The notes under the pieces: model-generated
The model's input: the letters and a program-made list of their open reading frames with translations, nothing else
What the model was told of the DNA's origin: nothing
Databases searched by the model: none
Program-made: the position numbers and the translations under genes
Assembly (NCBI RefSeq): GCF_000423565.1
Contig: NZ_KE384038.1
Location: 248,001-312,000, forward strand
Length of the DNA: 64,000 bases
Source: Runella zeae DSM 19591
GTDB taxonomy: Bacteria > Bacteroidota > Bacteroidia > Cytophagales > Spirosomataceae
Reading direction: 5' to 3'
Shown here: piece after piece, positions 33,659 to 42,343 of the stretch
How positions within the stretch are numbered: the stretch's first letter is position 1
Layout: each line of letters starts with the position of its first letter

Positions 33659-35470
33659 CTAAAATGTATACTTATTGTCGGCAATCATCACTTCTGCTAC
33701 GCGACGACGGGCGGTTTTGGTATTGAAAGGCTCAATCTTCGTGAAGCGTTTCAAGCCCATGAGCATTACGCGAAGTTCATCGCCTTCGGCAAACGACATA
33801 ATCGCTGATTTGCCTGCGCTGTTTACTTTTTCTACGGCTTCGTGCAAATAGCACATCGCTAAGTCTTTTTGTAATGCACAAGCAGCTTCGCCTTTGATAC
33901 CGATTAGTTTTTCGGTACGCAAAATCGCCGATTCGGCTGCATAGATCTCAATCGCCATATCGGCTACATTCATCAGGATTTCTTGCTCGTCCGAAAGTTT
34001 CATCATAAACTTCTGTACAGCAGCACCTGCGACCATTAAGGCCGCTTTTTTCAAGTTTTTGATGACTTTTTTCTCCGCCGCAAAAGGTACTTCATCGTCT
34101 GTAGCGCTAAAATCAGGAATCGACATGATTTCTTTCGCCACGGCCATTGCAGGCCCCATCAAATCAAGTTCGCCTTTCATGGCACGTTTGAGGAGCATAT
34201 CGACCGTCAGCATACGGTTGATTTCGTTGGTTCCTTCAAAAATCCGATTGATGCGGCTATCGCGGTAAGCACGGTCCATAGGAGCATCTGCTGAGAAGCC
34301 CATTCCTCCATATACCTGAACACCTTCATCTACCACATAATCAAGTACCTCTGAGCCATGCACTTTCATGATAGCACATTCGATGGCAAACTGTTCTAAG
34401 GCTTTGAGTTTAGCTTCGGCATCGCTCAATCCTTTGGCTTTTAGGTCTTCGATGGCATCATCAATATTCTGACCAGCACGATAAGCAGCTGATTCGGAAG
34501 CGTATAGTTTCACGGCCATCTCGGCTAGCTTATGTTTGATAGCTCCAAAAGTGCTAATCGCCACTCCAAATTGCTTGCGCTCATTGGCATACTGAATGGC
34601 TTGGGATGCGACTTCTTTGGCTCCTCCGACGGCGGCTACTGCCAATTTGATACGACCGACGTTAAGAATATTGACGGCAATCTTAAATCCATTTCCTCGC
34701 TCAGAGAGCATATTTTCTACCGGAACGTGGCAGTCATTGAAGAAAATCTGACGCGTATCAGATCCTTTGATGCCCATTTTGTGTTCTGGTTCATTCATGG
34801 TAATTCCGCCAAAGGTTTTTTCTACGATAAAGGCTGTTAAGTTTTTATCGGTTTTTCCGCCTTCTTCGATTTTGGCAAAAACAATAAATAAATCGGCGAA
34901 ACCTCCGTTGGTAATCCACATTTTTTGGCCATTGAGTATGTAGCTTTTTCCATCTTCGCTCAAAATAGCCTTGGTTTTTCCTGAATTGGCATCAGACCCT
35001 GAATCAGGCTCGGTTAGGCAGTAAGCAGCTTTCCATTCGCCTGAAGCCAATTTGGGCAAGTAATTGTTTTTTTGAGCTTCGTTGCCATAATACAAGATAG
35101 GCAAGGTACCGATACCCGTATGAGCCGACAACGCTACCGAAAAAGAATGTCCCGCTCCTGTAGCCTCCGCGACCAGCATAGAGGTATTGAAACTCATTCC
35201 AAAGCCGCCATATTCTTCAGGTACGGCGGTTCCGAGCAAGCCCAATTCACCTGCTTTGTCCATCAAAGATGACATGAGTTCGGGCGATTTTGCTTGGTCA
35301 ATTTCATCCAAACGCGGCCAAATTTCTGTGGCTAAAAAATCACGGCACGACTGTGCAATCATCAATTGCTCTTCGGTAAACTCTTCGGGTATAAATACTT
35401 GAGAAGCATCAGTGTCTTTAATCAGGAATTCGCCTCCTTTAATACTGGCACGATTTTCTACGGATATCAT
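33659..35470 (-). CDS. Long acyl-CoA dehydrogenase with C-terminal extension
   Basis: A 603-residue acyl-CoA dehydrogenase using the ATG at 35470 (MISVENRASIKGGEF); an upstream ATG adds an unlikely leader that would run through the operator region. The N-terminal ~410 residues form the ordinary FAD dehydrogenase (AAYCLTEPDSGSDAN, MWITNGGFADLF, YGGMGFS, catalytic Glu in RIFEGTNEINR). About 180 more residues follow, helical, as in very-long-chain-type (ACADVL/ACAD9-like) enzymes, so longer substrates are likely. It stands alone, ends in a good terminator, and shares an operator with the short-chain enzyme at 17900-19054. Confidence 0.94.
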   Translation of the reverse strand: MISVENRASIKGGEFLIKDTDASQVFIPEEFTEEQLMIAQSCRDFLATEIWPRLDEIDQAKSPELMSSLMDKAGELGLLGTAVPEEYGGFGMSFNTSMLVAEATGAGHSFSVALSAHTGIGTLPILYYGNEAQKNNYLPKLASGEWKAAYCLTEPDSGSDANSGKTKAILSEDGKSYILNGQKMWITNGGFADLFIVFAKIEEGGKTDKNLTAFIVEKTFGGITMNEPEHKMGIKGSDTRQIFFNDCHVPVENMLSERGNGFKIAVNILNVGRIKLAVAAVGGAKEVASQAIQYANERKQFGVAISTFGAIKHKLAEMAVKLYASESAAYRAGQNIDDAIEDLKAKGLSDAEAKLKALEQFAIECAIMKVHGSEVLDYVVDEGVQVYGGMGFSADAPMDRAYRDSRINRIFEGTNEINRMLTVDMLLKRAMKGELDLMGPAMAVAKEIMSIPDFSATDDEVPFAAEKKVIKNLKKAALMVAGAAVQKFMMKLSDEQEILMNVADMAIEIYAAESAILRTEKLIGIKGEAACALQKDLAMCYLHEAVEKVNSAGKSAIMSFAEGDELRVMLMGLKRFTKIEPFNTKTARRRVAEVMIADNKYTF

Positions 35471-35506
35471 GGTCTTAGGAATTATGTTATGTTTCTGCTT
35501 GTTGAA

Positions 35507-35537
35507 CAAAATTAGGAGAAACAAAAATAGTATGCAA
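35507..35537 (-). promoter_or_regulatory. Promoter of acyl-CoA dehydrogenase 2
   Basis: On the minus strand, TTG (complement of 35535-35537), 20 bp, then TAATTTTG (complement of 35507-35514). Spacing and placement relative to the palindrome equal those at 19104-19134. Confidence 0.75.
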
Positions 35538-35546
35538 GCATACTAT
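35527..35546. promoter_or_regulatory. Palindromic operator over the -33 box, copy 2
   Basis: ATAGTATGC-AA-GCATACTAT, perfect 9-bp arms around AA, centred on the -33 TTG. It lies 124 bp from one start (35470 region, minus strand) side by side with the plus-strand small-gene promoter at 35572, so it might also affect that transcript. The core matches 19127-19140. Confidence 0.75.
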
Positions 35547-35571
35547 TAAAAATTTTTACACCCTGAATTAC

Positions 35572-35579
35572 TATCTTTG
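35572..35579 (+). promoter_or_regulatory. -7 box upstream of the small-gene/gatB operon
   Basis: TATCTTTG fits TAnnTTTG and ends 17 bp before the small ATG at 35597. The -33 position lacks TTG, as in several near-start boxes here. Confidence 0.45.
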
Positions 35580-35596
35580 TAAAAAAAACAACGAGC

Positions 35597-35761
35597 ATGG
35601 AAACTATCGCAAAAACAGAGGAGCAGTTGCGCCAAGAGCGGGCAGTCGCCTGGGCGAAGAGAATGTTGGCAAGCAAACGAGAATTGGAGAAAAAAATGGA
35701 CGACGATGTTAAAAACAACCCTAAAGTCAGGGAATTGGTGAGCCAAATTCGTAAAATGTAA
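35597..35761 (+). CDS. Small 54-residue charged protein, function unknown
   Basis: A short ORF starting METIAKTEEQLRQERAVAW and ending SQIRKM. It is strongly charged, Lys/Arg/Glu-rich, and predicted to be one or two long helices. Support for it being real: a -7 box (35572-35579) 17 bp upstream of its ATG, a gap of only 7 bp to the next gene, and no stop until a natural end. Size, charge and position before a 165-residue partner recall antitoxin-like small proteins, but no known antitoxin motif is visible, so I name no function. Confidence 0.6.
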   Translation: METIAKTEEQLRQERAVAWAKRMLASKRELEKKMDDDVKNNPKVRELVSQIRKM

Positions 35762-35768
35762 TATTTCT

Positions 35769-36266
35769 ATGTCTCAGTACTATGCCTTTTATTCAGAAAC
35801 AGTGGAATACACCTATTACTTTTTTAAAACGAGTAATGGCTTTATCTATGAAGTAAGTTTTCGACCAACTCCTTATTTATTTGAGACATCATATCCTTTT
35901 GCCGAAAACGTTTTTGAATCAGTTATCAAGGTAATTGAAAAAAGCTCTAAGACACTAGTTCCGTTCGACAAGAAGGTTAAACGTACAATTGCGGAAATAT
36001 TCTACCATTTTTTTTCAGATAAACAACGAATCATAGTTTACATCTGTGACACTGCCGACACTCGTCATCGGGCAAGAGCAAGGAAATTTGGGGCATGGTT
36101 TGAAGAATTTAAACATGGCCAATTTGTTAAAGTAGATGCCACTATTGATGACTATTCTGATATAGTTTATCTAAACTCTCTAATTTTGCATACAGATAAT
36201 CTCCACTTTGTAGAAATCATCGACGCCTTCCGAAAAGTGACGGGAGGCTATTCTGAAGATAAATGA
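35769..36266 (+). CDS. DUF6169-like 165-residue protein, function unknown
   Basis: A 165-residue soluble protein, probably of the DUF6169 family found in Cytophagales (from memory; unconfirmed). The N-terminal half is rich in aromatic strands (YYAFYSETVEYTYYF, NGFIYEVSFRP), followed by a conserved-looking block QRIIVYICDTADTRHRARARKFGAWFEEF. That block (Cys, Asp, Arg-rich) could be an active or binding site. The gene overlaps gatB by 4 bp (ATGA), implying translational coupling, and follows the 54-residue gene by 7 bp. Confidence 0.62.
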   Translation: MSQYYAFYSETVEYTYYFFKTSNGFIYEVSFRPTPYLFETSYPFAENVFESVIKVIEKSSKTLVPFDKKVKRTIAEIFYHFFSDKQRIIVYICDTADTRHRARARKFGAWFEEFKHGQFVKVDATIDDYSDIVYLNSLILHTDNLHFVEIIDAFRKVTGGYSEDK

Positions 36267-37750
36267 CCGAAACGCTTACACTATCGCCCGAAGTACTCGC
36301 CAAATACGAAATCGTGATTGGCTTAGAAGTACACTGTCAGTTACAGACCCAAACCAAGATTTTTGCGGCCGATGCCAACCAATTTGGTAGCGACCCCAAT
36401 ACCAATATCAGTGTCATTACGTTGGCACACCCAGGTACGCTTCCCAAATTGAACAAAAAAGCCGTTGAGTACGCTGTTCGGATGGGGATTGCCTGTGGGT
36501 GTGAAATCACTCCCCATACGATTTTTGACCGTAAAAACTATTTCTATCCCGACCTGCCCAAAGGCTACCAATTGTCGCAAGACAAAGCACCTATCTGCGT
36601 AGGCGGCGGGATTCCTGTTTCGTTCAAAGACAAAGCAGGAAAAACCGTGGAACGGACGGTGAAAATTCACCACATTCACTTAGAAGAAGACGCAGGAAAA
36701 TCGGTACACGATGGCGCCGCTACGGATACCTTGCTTGACTACAACCGCGCAGGAACGCCGCTGATTGAAATGGTTACTGATCCTTGCATCGGTTCAGCCG
36801 AAGAAGCAGGAGCATTTTTGACAGCCGTTCGTCAGCTAGTCCGTTTTATTGACATTTGTGACGGCAATATGGAAGAAGGTTCGCTCCGCTGCGATCTGAA
36901 CGTGTCAGTCCGTTTGAAAGGAGCTACTACGTTGGGGACTAAAGTAGAGGTCAAAAATATGAACTCTATCCGCAATGTAATGAAAGCCGTGGAAACGGAG
37001 TTTCGTCGCCAAGTAGAAATTGTTGAAAATGGCGAAACAATTTTGCAAGAAACGCGCATGTTTGACCCCGAAACGGGTGAAACGTCGGGAATGCGGATGA
37101 AAGAAACCATGAACGATTATCGTTATTTTCCTGAGCCTGATTTGGCTCCTGTGTTTATTTCGGACGAATGGATGCAGCGAATCCAAGCCGAAATGCCTCC
37201 ACTTCCACGCGTCTTATTGGAAAAATTCACCGCTCAATACGGCCTTTCTACGGGACACGCGACCACGTTGGTAGATACCAAGGATGTCGCTTTTTATTTT
37301 GAAGCACTCGGGGCCGCTTGTGGCAATTACCAAGCTGCCGCCAATTGGGTGCTAGGTCCTGTAAAGACTTTTCTTAATGAAAACAACGACGCAACGGCCG
37401 AACAGTTCCCGCTTTCGCCCGCTCAATTGGCCGAGGTGATTAAATTGGTAGAAAGCAACCAAGTGAGCCACACCACCGCTTCACAAAAGCTATTGCCTAT
37501 TTTACTCGAAAATCCGTCTTTATCACCGCTTGAGATAGCCCAACAAAACAACTGGCTTCAAAACAGCGACGCAGGCGCTTTGGAAACCATTGTAGATGAG
37601 GTACTAGCGTCGATGCCTGATAAGGTGAAAGAATTCAAAAAAGGCAAAAAAGGCTTAATGGGCTTGTTTGTGGGCGAAGTCATGAAAAAATCAAAAGGCA
37701 GCGCCGACCCCAAAGTTGTCAATCAGTTGTTGGGGCAGAAGCTCGCCTAA
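36263..37750 (+). CDS. gatB: Asp-tRNA(Asn)/Glu-tRNA(Gln) amidotransferase subunit B
   Basis: GatB is the glutamyl/aspartyl-tRNA kinase part of the GatCAB complex that makes Gln-tRNA(Gln) or Asn-tRNA(Asn). The 495-residue length is normal. Motifs: YEIVIGLEVHCQLQTQTKIF at the N terminus, FDRKNYFYPDLPKGYQLSQ, GTPLIEMVTDP, EEGSLRCDLNVSVR, KNMNSIRNV and a C-terminal YqeY-like tail ending KVVNQLLGQKL. Its ATG lies inside the end of the DUF6169-like gene (ATGA overlap). gatA and gatC are not adjacent. It converges with a glycoside hydrolase gene. Confidence 0.97.
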   Translation: MTETLTLSPEVLAKYEIVIGLEVHCQLQTQTKIFAADANQFGSDPNTNISVITLAHPGTLPKLNKKAVEYAVRMGIACGCEITPHTIFDRKNYFYPDLPKGYQLSQDKAPICVGGGIPVSFKDKAGKTVERTVKIHHIHLEEDAGKSVHDGAATDTLLDYNRAGTPLIEMVTDPCIGSAEEAGAFLTAVRQLVRFIDICDGNMEEGSLRCDLNVSVRLKGATTLGTKVEVKNMNSIRNVMKAVETEFRRQVEIVENGETILQETRMFDPETGETSGMRMKETMNDYRYFPEPDLAPVFISDEWMQRIQAEMPPLPRVLLEKFTAQYGLSTGHATTLVDTKDVAFYFEALGAACGNYQAAANWVLGPVKTFLNENNDATAEQFPLSPAQLAEVIKLVESNQVSHTTASQKLLPILLENPSLSPLEIAQQNNWLQNSDAGALETIVDEVLASMPDKVKEFKKGKKGLMGLFVGEVMKKSKGSADPKVVNQLLGQKLA

Positions 37751-37769
37751 GCTATTCCGAACCTCACGT

Positions 37770-37869
37770 CTCTTCGAGGCAAGGTTTGTATGAAAAAATA
37801 GCTTCGGAGAAGCTCAATTTTTGTAGTAGCACAAGGTGTTAGTTTTATATCAAAGACTTCGGAGAAGTC
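37770..37869 (+). repeat. REPIN-like dispersed repeat, copy C
   Basis: AGCTTC-GGA-GAAGCT at 37800-37814 and GACTTC-GGA-GAAGTC at 37855-37869 are both perfect and in the same order and spacing (about 55 bp) as copy A, with CTCAATTTTTGTAG between. A degenerate unit (GTCTCTTCGAGGCAAGGTTTGTA) precedes it near 37770. It lies behind gatB; a T6 run 11 bp after the last hairpin could make it a terminator for gatB. Confidence 0.8.
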
Positions 37870-37948
37870 AAACCCTAACCTTTTTTATTACAAATTTTGA
37901 GCTTCTGTTTCCTATATATTCTCTTTGGAAGATACTACCTAGCACTGG

Positions 37949-40120
37949 TTACTCCACCGTAAACCAAGTGTAATTTTCGGGTTCAATCGTGAAGGTGAGT
38001 TCTACTTCATAGTTTCGGTTAAGCTGGTATTTTTTAGCAACTTTCCCTTTTTCTTTAAAAGTAGCGGCGCTTGTCAAACCCGTATAATAAAGCGGCACTT
38101 TGATAGTTCGGGTCATTTTCTCTTTTGTGGGATTATAGAGCATCACAAATCCTTTTTGTTTGAGTTGGGGGTTGACATGGATAAGGCCATCCCAATCGCG
38201 ACCGTCGGCGCGGCGGAGTTGAATCATATCAGCATTCAAAATATCGCGGTATTGTTTGTACCAACTTACGGTATTAGACACTAGCTGTCTTGTGGTTTCG
38301 GTGTCATACAGGCGAGGTCCTCTATAACAGGCCTGTACACCCGCTCCATAATATTGCATCATCAGCTGCTCATAGTCTTTGAGGTGCTCACTAAGTGGCT
38401 CTAAGATAGCCTCAGGTCCTCCTCCTTGATAACGCGTCAGAGGTACAAAACCCCAGCTCATAGAGGCTGTTTTTTCGATAGTGCCGTCGTGGATGTTTTG
38501 ACGATTGAGGATGCGCTGTTGTTCTCTGGAAAGCGAAAAATTTACCTCACGATATCCAATCGCTATTTTGTGAGCGCCATCTAAAAAATACCAGTCAGGG
38601 GCATTGATATACACTCCGTGTTCGTTGAGCCAGCGGTACAGTTCTTTTTGGATTTCCATTTGTCGCCATTGCGAATCATCTAGTCCTTTGTGGCCAGGAT
38701 GAGAGGTCGAGCCACACACATCGCCTGGATAAGGGCCGTCGTTTTCCCAAATGTCAAAGCCGGTTTTTTCGAAAAAATATTTGATTTTGTTGCGATAAGC
38801 CAATCCCCACTTACTTCCAAAACAAGGTGCATGACCAAAAAAAGCACCTCCCGGTTTGCCAGTTTTAGGGTCAACCACGTCATCTTCGTCGCTGATACGT
38901 CGGCTACTAAAAAGCGAATATCCTCCTAACAAGATGTTTTTGCTGTGGGCATAGTCGGCGAGTTCTTTCCAACGTTGGATATTTTTGGCAGTACTATCTT
39001 CCATATTGAGGTGACTTCCAAAACTCAAAATAACCGCCTCATAACCCGTAGCGGCGCATTGGTCGATGCAACTGCGTACTTGCTCATCGTTGCGACTCAC
39101 TAAGTGCATGAAAATAGGGTTTTGGGTAGTCCACGGAGCCACTGTGCGGTACATTTTGCGAATCATCAATCCTCGTCGTTGACGGTCGTAGCTATCCATC
39201 AGCAATTCGTGTGTTCTGACGGATTTGAAAATTTCGTTGGGTTGAAGGTCAATCCCGGGTGCTTTTTCGGGATATACTTCTAGCAAACAGGGCGTTTCGT
39301 AGTTATAATTAACCTGCGATGTATAAGTACGATCTATTTTCCAGTGGGTCGTTTGGTCGCTGATGTCGTAGCGCATGGCATTATTAAAGGCATAATTGGT
39401 CTCAACATAAATCCCCTGCTGCTTTTTCATTTCTTCGGGCTTACCCACCACCGCGCTTTCTTCTTCCACCAATGCCAAAACCTCATTGACGACACGGCTT
39501 AGTTTTAGTTCTTGGTTGTTTTTGTTTTCGATAGAAACCCACTTCACAATCAACGGAATACCGTCGTACAATTCATAGTTGACGGTGACTTCAAGACCTT
39601 TGACGGCATCGGCTTGGGCTTTGTATTTAAAGGCAACGTGTTTACCAGTAGGTTGTTTTTGATTGATTCCCCACGTTTTAGCCTTGAAATTGATAAAGGG
39701 CTTGATGTCTGACACTGTGTGAGAAACGAATAGAAAATCTTCGGGCCCTACGGTCATTTTATCTAGCCATTCAGGAAGGAGATAAGCGTTTTCTTTTTGC
39801 CCGACAAGGCCCCCTATACTGTATTCTTTGTCGTTGACAGTGATACGTGCTTCGGGTTTCACCCCTCGAAGGAGCTGTTGTCCATTGGAAAGGTTTTTAT
39901 AGTCAATACATGCTACGTTGGGTTCAATTCTGAATACGCGTTTTACCAAGCCATTATACAAAATGATGTTTTTACCTTCAGTGATGACTTCGGCTTTTTG
40001 GGTCATAGGCGTCACTAGCCAATCGACCGTCGCCAATTTGTCATAGCGTGAAAGGCCCGGATTCTGGGCATTTAGTTGGATAACTAAACACCATAAGATG
40101 AGAGAAAAAATGGATTTCAT
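37949..40120 (-). CDS. Exported alpha-galactosidase-like (clan GH-D type) glycoside hydrolase
   Basis: A 723-residue exported enzyme starting at 40120 (MKSIFSLILWCLVIQLNAQ). An N-terminal beta-sandwich (about 30-300) precedes a TIM-barrel with VILSFGSHLNMED, KNILLGGYSLFSSRR, GFDIWENDGPYPGD (probable catalytic Asp pair) and YINAPDWYFLDG. A C-terminal beta domain (FVMLYNPTKEK) follows. The layout resembles melibiase/GH36-GH27 enzymes, but classic GH36 motifs are weak, so it may belong to a poorly described family. It is the last gene of the second PUL run and lies 29 bp after GH31. Confidence 0.62.
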   Translation of the reverse strand: MKSIFSLILWCLVIQLNAQNPGLSRYDKLATVDWLVTPMTQKAEVITEGKNIILYNGLVKRVFRIEPNVACIDYKNLSNGQQLLRGVKPEARITVNDKEYSIGGLVGQKENAYLLPEWLDKMTVGPEDFLFVSHTVSDIKPFINFKAKTWGINQKQPTGKHVAFKYKAQADAVKGLEVTVNYELYDGIPLIVKWVSIENKNNQELKLSRVVNEVLALVEEESAVVGKPEEMKKQQGIYVETNYAFNNAMRYDISDQTTHWKIDRTYTSQVNYNYETPCLLEVYPEKAPGIDLQPNEIFKSVRTHELLMDSYDRQRRGLMIRKMYRTVAPWTTQNPIFMHLVSRNDEQVRSCIDQCAATGYEAVILSFGSHLNMEDSTAKNIQRWKELADYAHSKNILLGGYSLFSSRRISDEDDVVDPKTGKPGGAFFGHAPCFGSKWGLAYRNKIKYFFEKTGFDIWENDGPYPGDVCGSTSHPGHKGLDDSQWRQMEIQKELYRWLNEHGVYINAPDWYFLDGAHKIAIGYREVNFSLSREQQRILNRQNIHDGTIEKTASMSWGFVPLTRYQGGGPEAILEPLSEHLKDYEQLMMQYYGAGVQACYRGPRLYDTETTRQLVSNTVSWYKQYRDILNADMIQLRRADGRDWDGLIHVNPQLKQKGFVMLYNPTKEKMTRTIKVPLYYTGLTSAATFKEKGKVAKKYQLNRNYEVELTFTIEPENYTWFTVE

Positions 40121-40149
40121 TATAAACATGAAGAAGGTTTAGAGAAAAT

Positions 40150-42303
40150 TTAGTTAGTAGGGGAAGTCATAAATTCCCATTTGATTTCTTTGGTATAACC
40201 AAAAGGTTTGCCCGTAGGAGGAGTCGCTATTTCTCCTCTAAGTTTTCCGTCGGTCGTTTTTGTAACAGCTAATTTTGTGAATGAATACTGCCCTTTTTCA
40301 TAATCAAAAGAAGTACCGTCGTCGTCATAAAGTTGCAATGAATTGGGAGCGGTGCCATAGTGTCGAACGGTCAAAGGCAATGTTTCGTTAGCTTTAGGGG
40401 CGCGTTGCCGAACCGGAATCATAGGAATAATCCCCCCGTCTTTGACAAATAGCGGTATTTTATCAAGCGCAGGAGTGACTTTGATGACTTGATTTTCGCC
40501 CACCAATTGACCCGTGTAAAAATCATACCATTTGCCTTGGGGTAAGTACACATCTCGGCTTTTTTCGCCCGCAAACATAGGAGCTACCAATACAAAGTCT
40601 CCCATCATATATTGGTCTTTGATGTCTTTTTTGATAGTCATAGCGTAAGGGTTGGCGGTGGCGTCGAAAGTGCCTGCCTCCGTGGTAGATTTAAAACCAA
40701 AGCCTTCTACCAAATTCATCGCTCTAAACGGCGGTTTTCCTTCAAAGTGATATTGGGCAAAAGCCGAGTAGAGGTAAGGAAGCAGTTGCATACGCAAGTT
40801 GGCAACGTCATTCACGGCTTGTTCTACTTCCGGGAAAGACCACGGCTTGGTGCCATCGGCCCAAGCATTGAGCATAGCCATCGGCGAAAAGCACACTGAT
40901 TGCATACGCCGTACCCATTCTTCGGCGGTTTTGGAAGCCCTTACCTCGGGGGTCCAGAGTACACCGATAAAACTGCTGTTGACCAAGGCCGTGATGAAAT
41001 CTTTATGACTATAGTAGTCGTTGTAAATCACATAAGGAAAATTGCTCGCTCCTGCATTGGAGGCTCTTACAAGTCCATAGGTACGTTTGTTGATTTCTTT
41101 ATACCAACTACCCGTCATATTTTGTACCATAAGACCGTAGGTTTGGCGCATTTGCTCGGCGGTAGTACCTGAAGGAAAGGTAGCTACATCGGGCCACAGC
41201 CAGCTGTCAAATCCATCTACTTCGTCTATTTTGTATCCGCCTACGCCGATGCTCAGATGGTGTTTCATAAAATGGTCTTTGAACAACTGACGCGCTTGGG
41301 GCATGGTAAAGTCGGGCACAATGCCATTCCAAACCGTATGAGAACCAGTGTAAGGTTTGATTTTGGGATACAAAGAGCCTACGGGCGAAACGAAAGGATT
41401 GAGCCAAAGGTTGGCGCTGATGCCTTTTTGAGCCAATGTTTGTAGAAAACCCTTAGGGTCGGGAAAACGGCTTTTGTCCCATTCAAAAGTACAGGGGTAA
41501 GCCATGCTATGCCAGCCAGGTTCTACGCCAATAAAATCAAGGGGGAAATGATGTTCTTCAAAACTTTTAACCTCTTTCAGTATATCATCTTGTGAATATA
41601 ATGTCGGTACACGCTGCGTAAAGCCCAATCCCCATTTGGGAGGAAGATATCCACCACCATTCATGAGATTGTATCTTTGGACTACATTCATCGGAGTGGG
41701 GCCTCCAAAAACATAAATATTGGCTCCTTCAGCAGGAATGAGTATTTCTATGGCATCCGAATAGGGCTGGGCTTCCCATTGTTTATCAGTGTTGCGGTCG
41801 CGCAACACGGGCGGATGCTTGGCGTCGGTTCTGATGGCTGTACCGGCATAAACGGTAATATAACGCGCCACATCTATCAGCACCCCATACCCTTTTGAAG
41901 AGACATAAAAAGGCACAGGAGCATGCGTGCGACCATTGTCTTTGCCACCATAATGATCCACGTGGAGGTTGAGAATCCGGCCTCGTTGGTTGACAGTTTG
42001 AAAATTGAGCCCTAAGCCAAAAATCTGTTCTTCTTTCTCCAACGGAAACCTTAAATACGTTTTGTGGTCAATGATCTCTACCTTGATGTCGGGTTTGTCT
42101 AAAGGAAAAGAAGTCTTGGGAAGATTAGAGAGCGCATTGATGTTGGGTTTGGCATTGGCTGCACTCAATAAAGTTATTTTTTCGGGTTTGCCCACAATTG
42201 CTTTCCAAATCCCAGGGTGCTGCTCTTTCCATTGGATAGTAGTCTGGCTATGAGATTGATATACAATCGAAAGAACAAAAATCAATAATTTAAAAATCTT
42301 CAT
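40150..42303 (-). CDS. GH31-family alpha-glycosidase
   Basis: A 717-residue exported enzyme (signal peptide to about residue 20, YQSHSQ). GH31 marks: N-terminal beta domain with IFGLGLNFQTVNQRGR (about 94-109), PPKWGLGFTQRVPTLYSQDDILKEVKSFEEHHFPLDFIGVEPGW (221-264), LWLNPFVSP, then GGYKIDEVDGFDSWLWPDV with probable nucleophile Asp360, and RASNAGASNFPYVIYNDYY with probable acid/base Asp429. The WMDE-type catalytic sequence is replaced by KIDEVDG, placing it outside standard alpha-glucosidases, closer to some alpha-xylosidase or alpha-galactosidase subgroups. It lies 40 bp after GH29 in the PUL run. Confidence 0.9.
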   Translation of the reverse strand: MKIFKLLIFVLSIVYQSHSQTTIQWKEQHPGIWKAIVGKPEKITLLSAANAKPNINALSNLPKTSFPLDKPDIKVEIIDHKTYLRFPLEKEEQIFGLGLNFQTVNQRGRILNLHVDHYGGKDNGRTHAPVPFYVSSKGYGVLIDVARYITVYAGTAIRTDAKHPPVLRDRNTDKQWEAQPYSDAIEILIPAEGANIYVFGGPTPMNVVQRYNLMNGGGYLPPKWGLGFTQRVPTLYSQDDILKEVKSFEEHHFPLDFIGVEPGWHSMAYPCTFEWDKSRFPDPKGFLQTLAQKGISANLWLNPFVSPVGSLYPKIKPYTGSHTVWNGIVPDFTMPQARQLFKDHFMKHHLSIGVGGYKIDEVDGFDSWLWPDVATFPSGTTAEQMRQTYGLMVQNMTGSWYKEINKRTYGLVRASNAGASNFPYVIYNDYYSHKDFITALVNSSFIGVLWTPEVRASKTAEEWVRRMQSVCFSPMAMLNAWADGTKPWSFPEVEQAVNDVANLRMQLLPYLYSAFAQYHFEGKPPFRAMNLVEGFGFKSTTEAGTFDATANPYAMTIKKDIKDQYMMGDFVLVAPMFAGEKSRDVYLPQGKWYDFYTGQLVGENQVIKVTPALDKIPLFVKDGGIIPMIPVRQRAPKANETLPLTVRHYGTAPNSLQLYDDDGTSFDYEKGQYSFTKLAVTKTTDGKLRGEIATPPTGKPFGYTKEIKWEFMTSPTN

Positions 42304-42343
42304 AAAGATAGGATAGGTTTGTCGAAAGGAAAGGTTTTAACGT

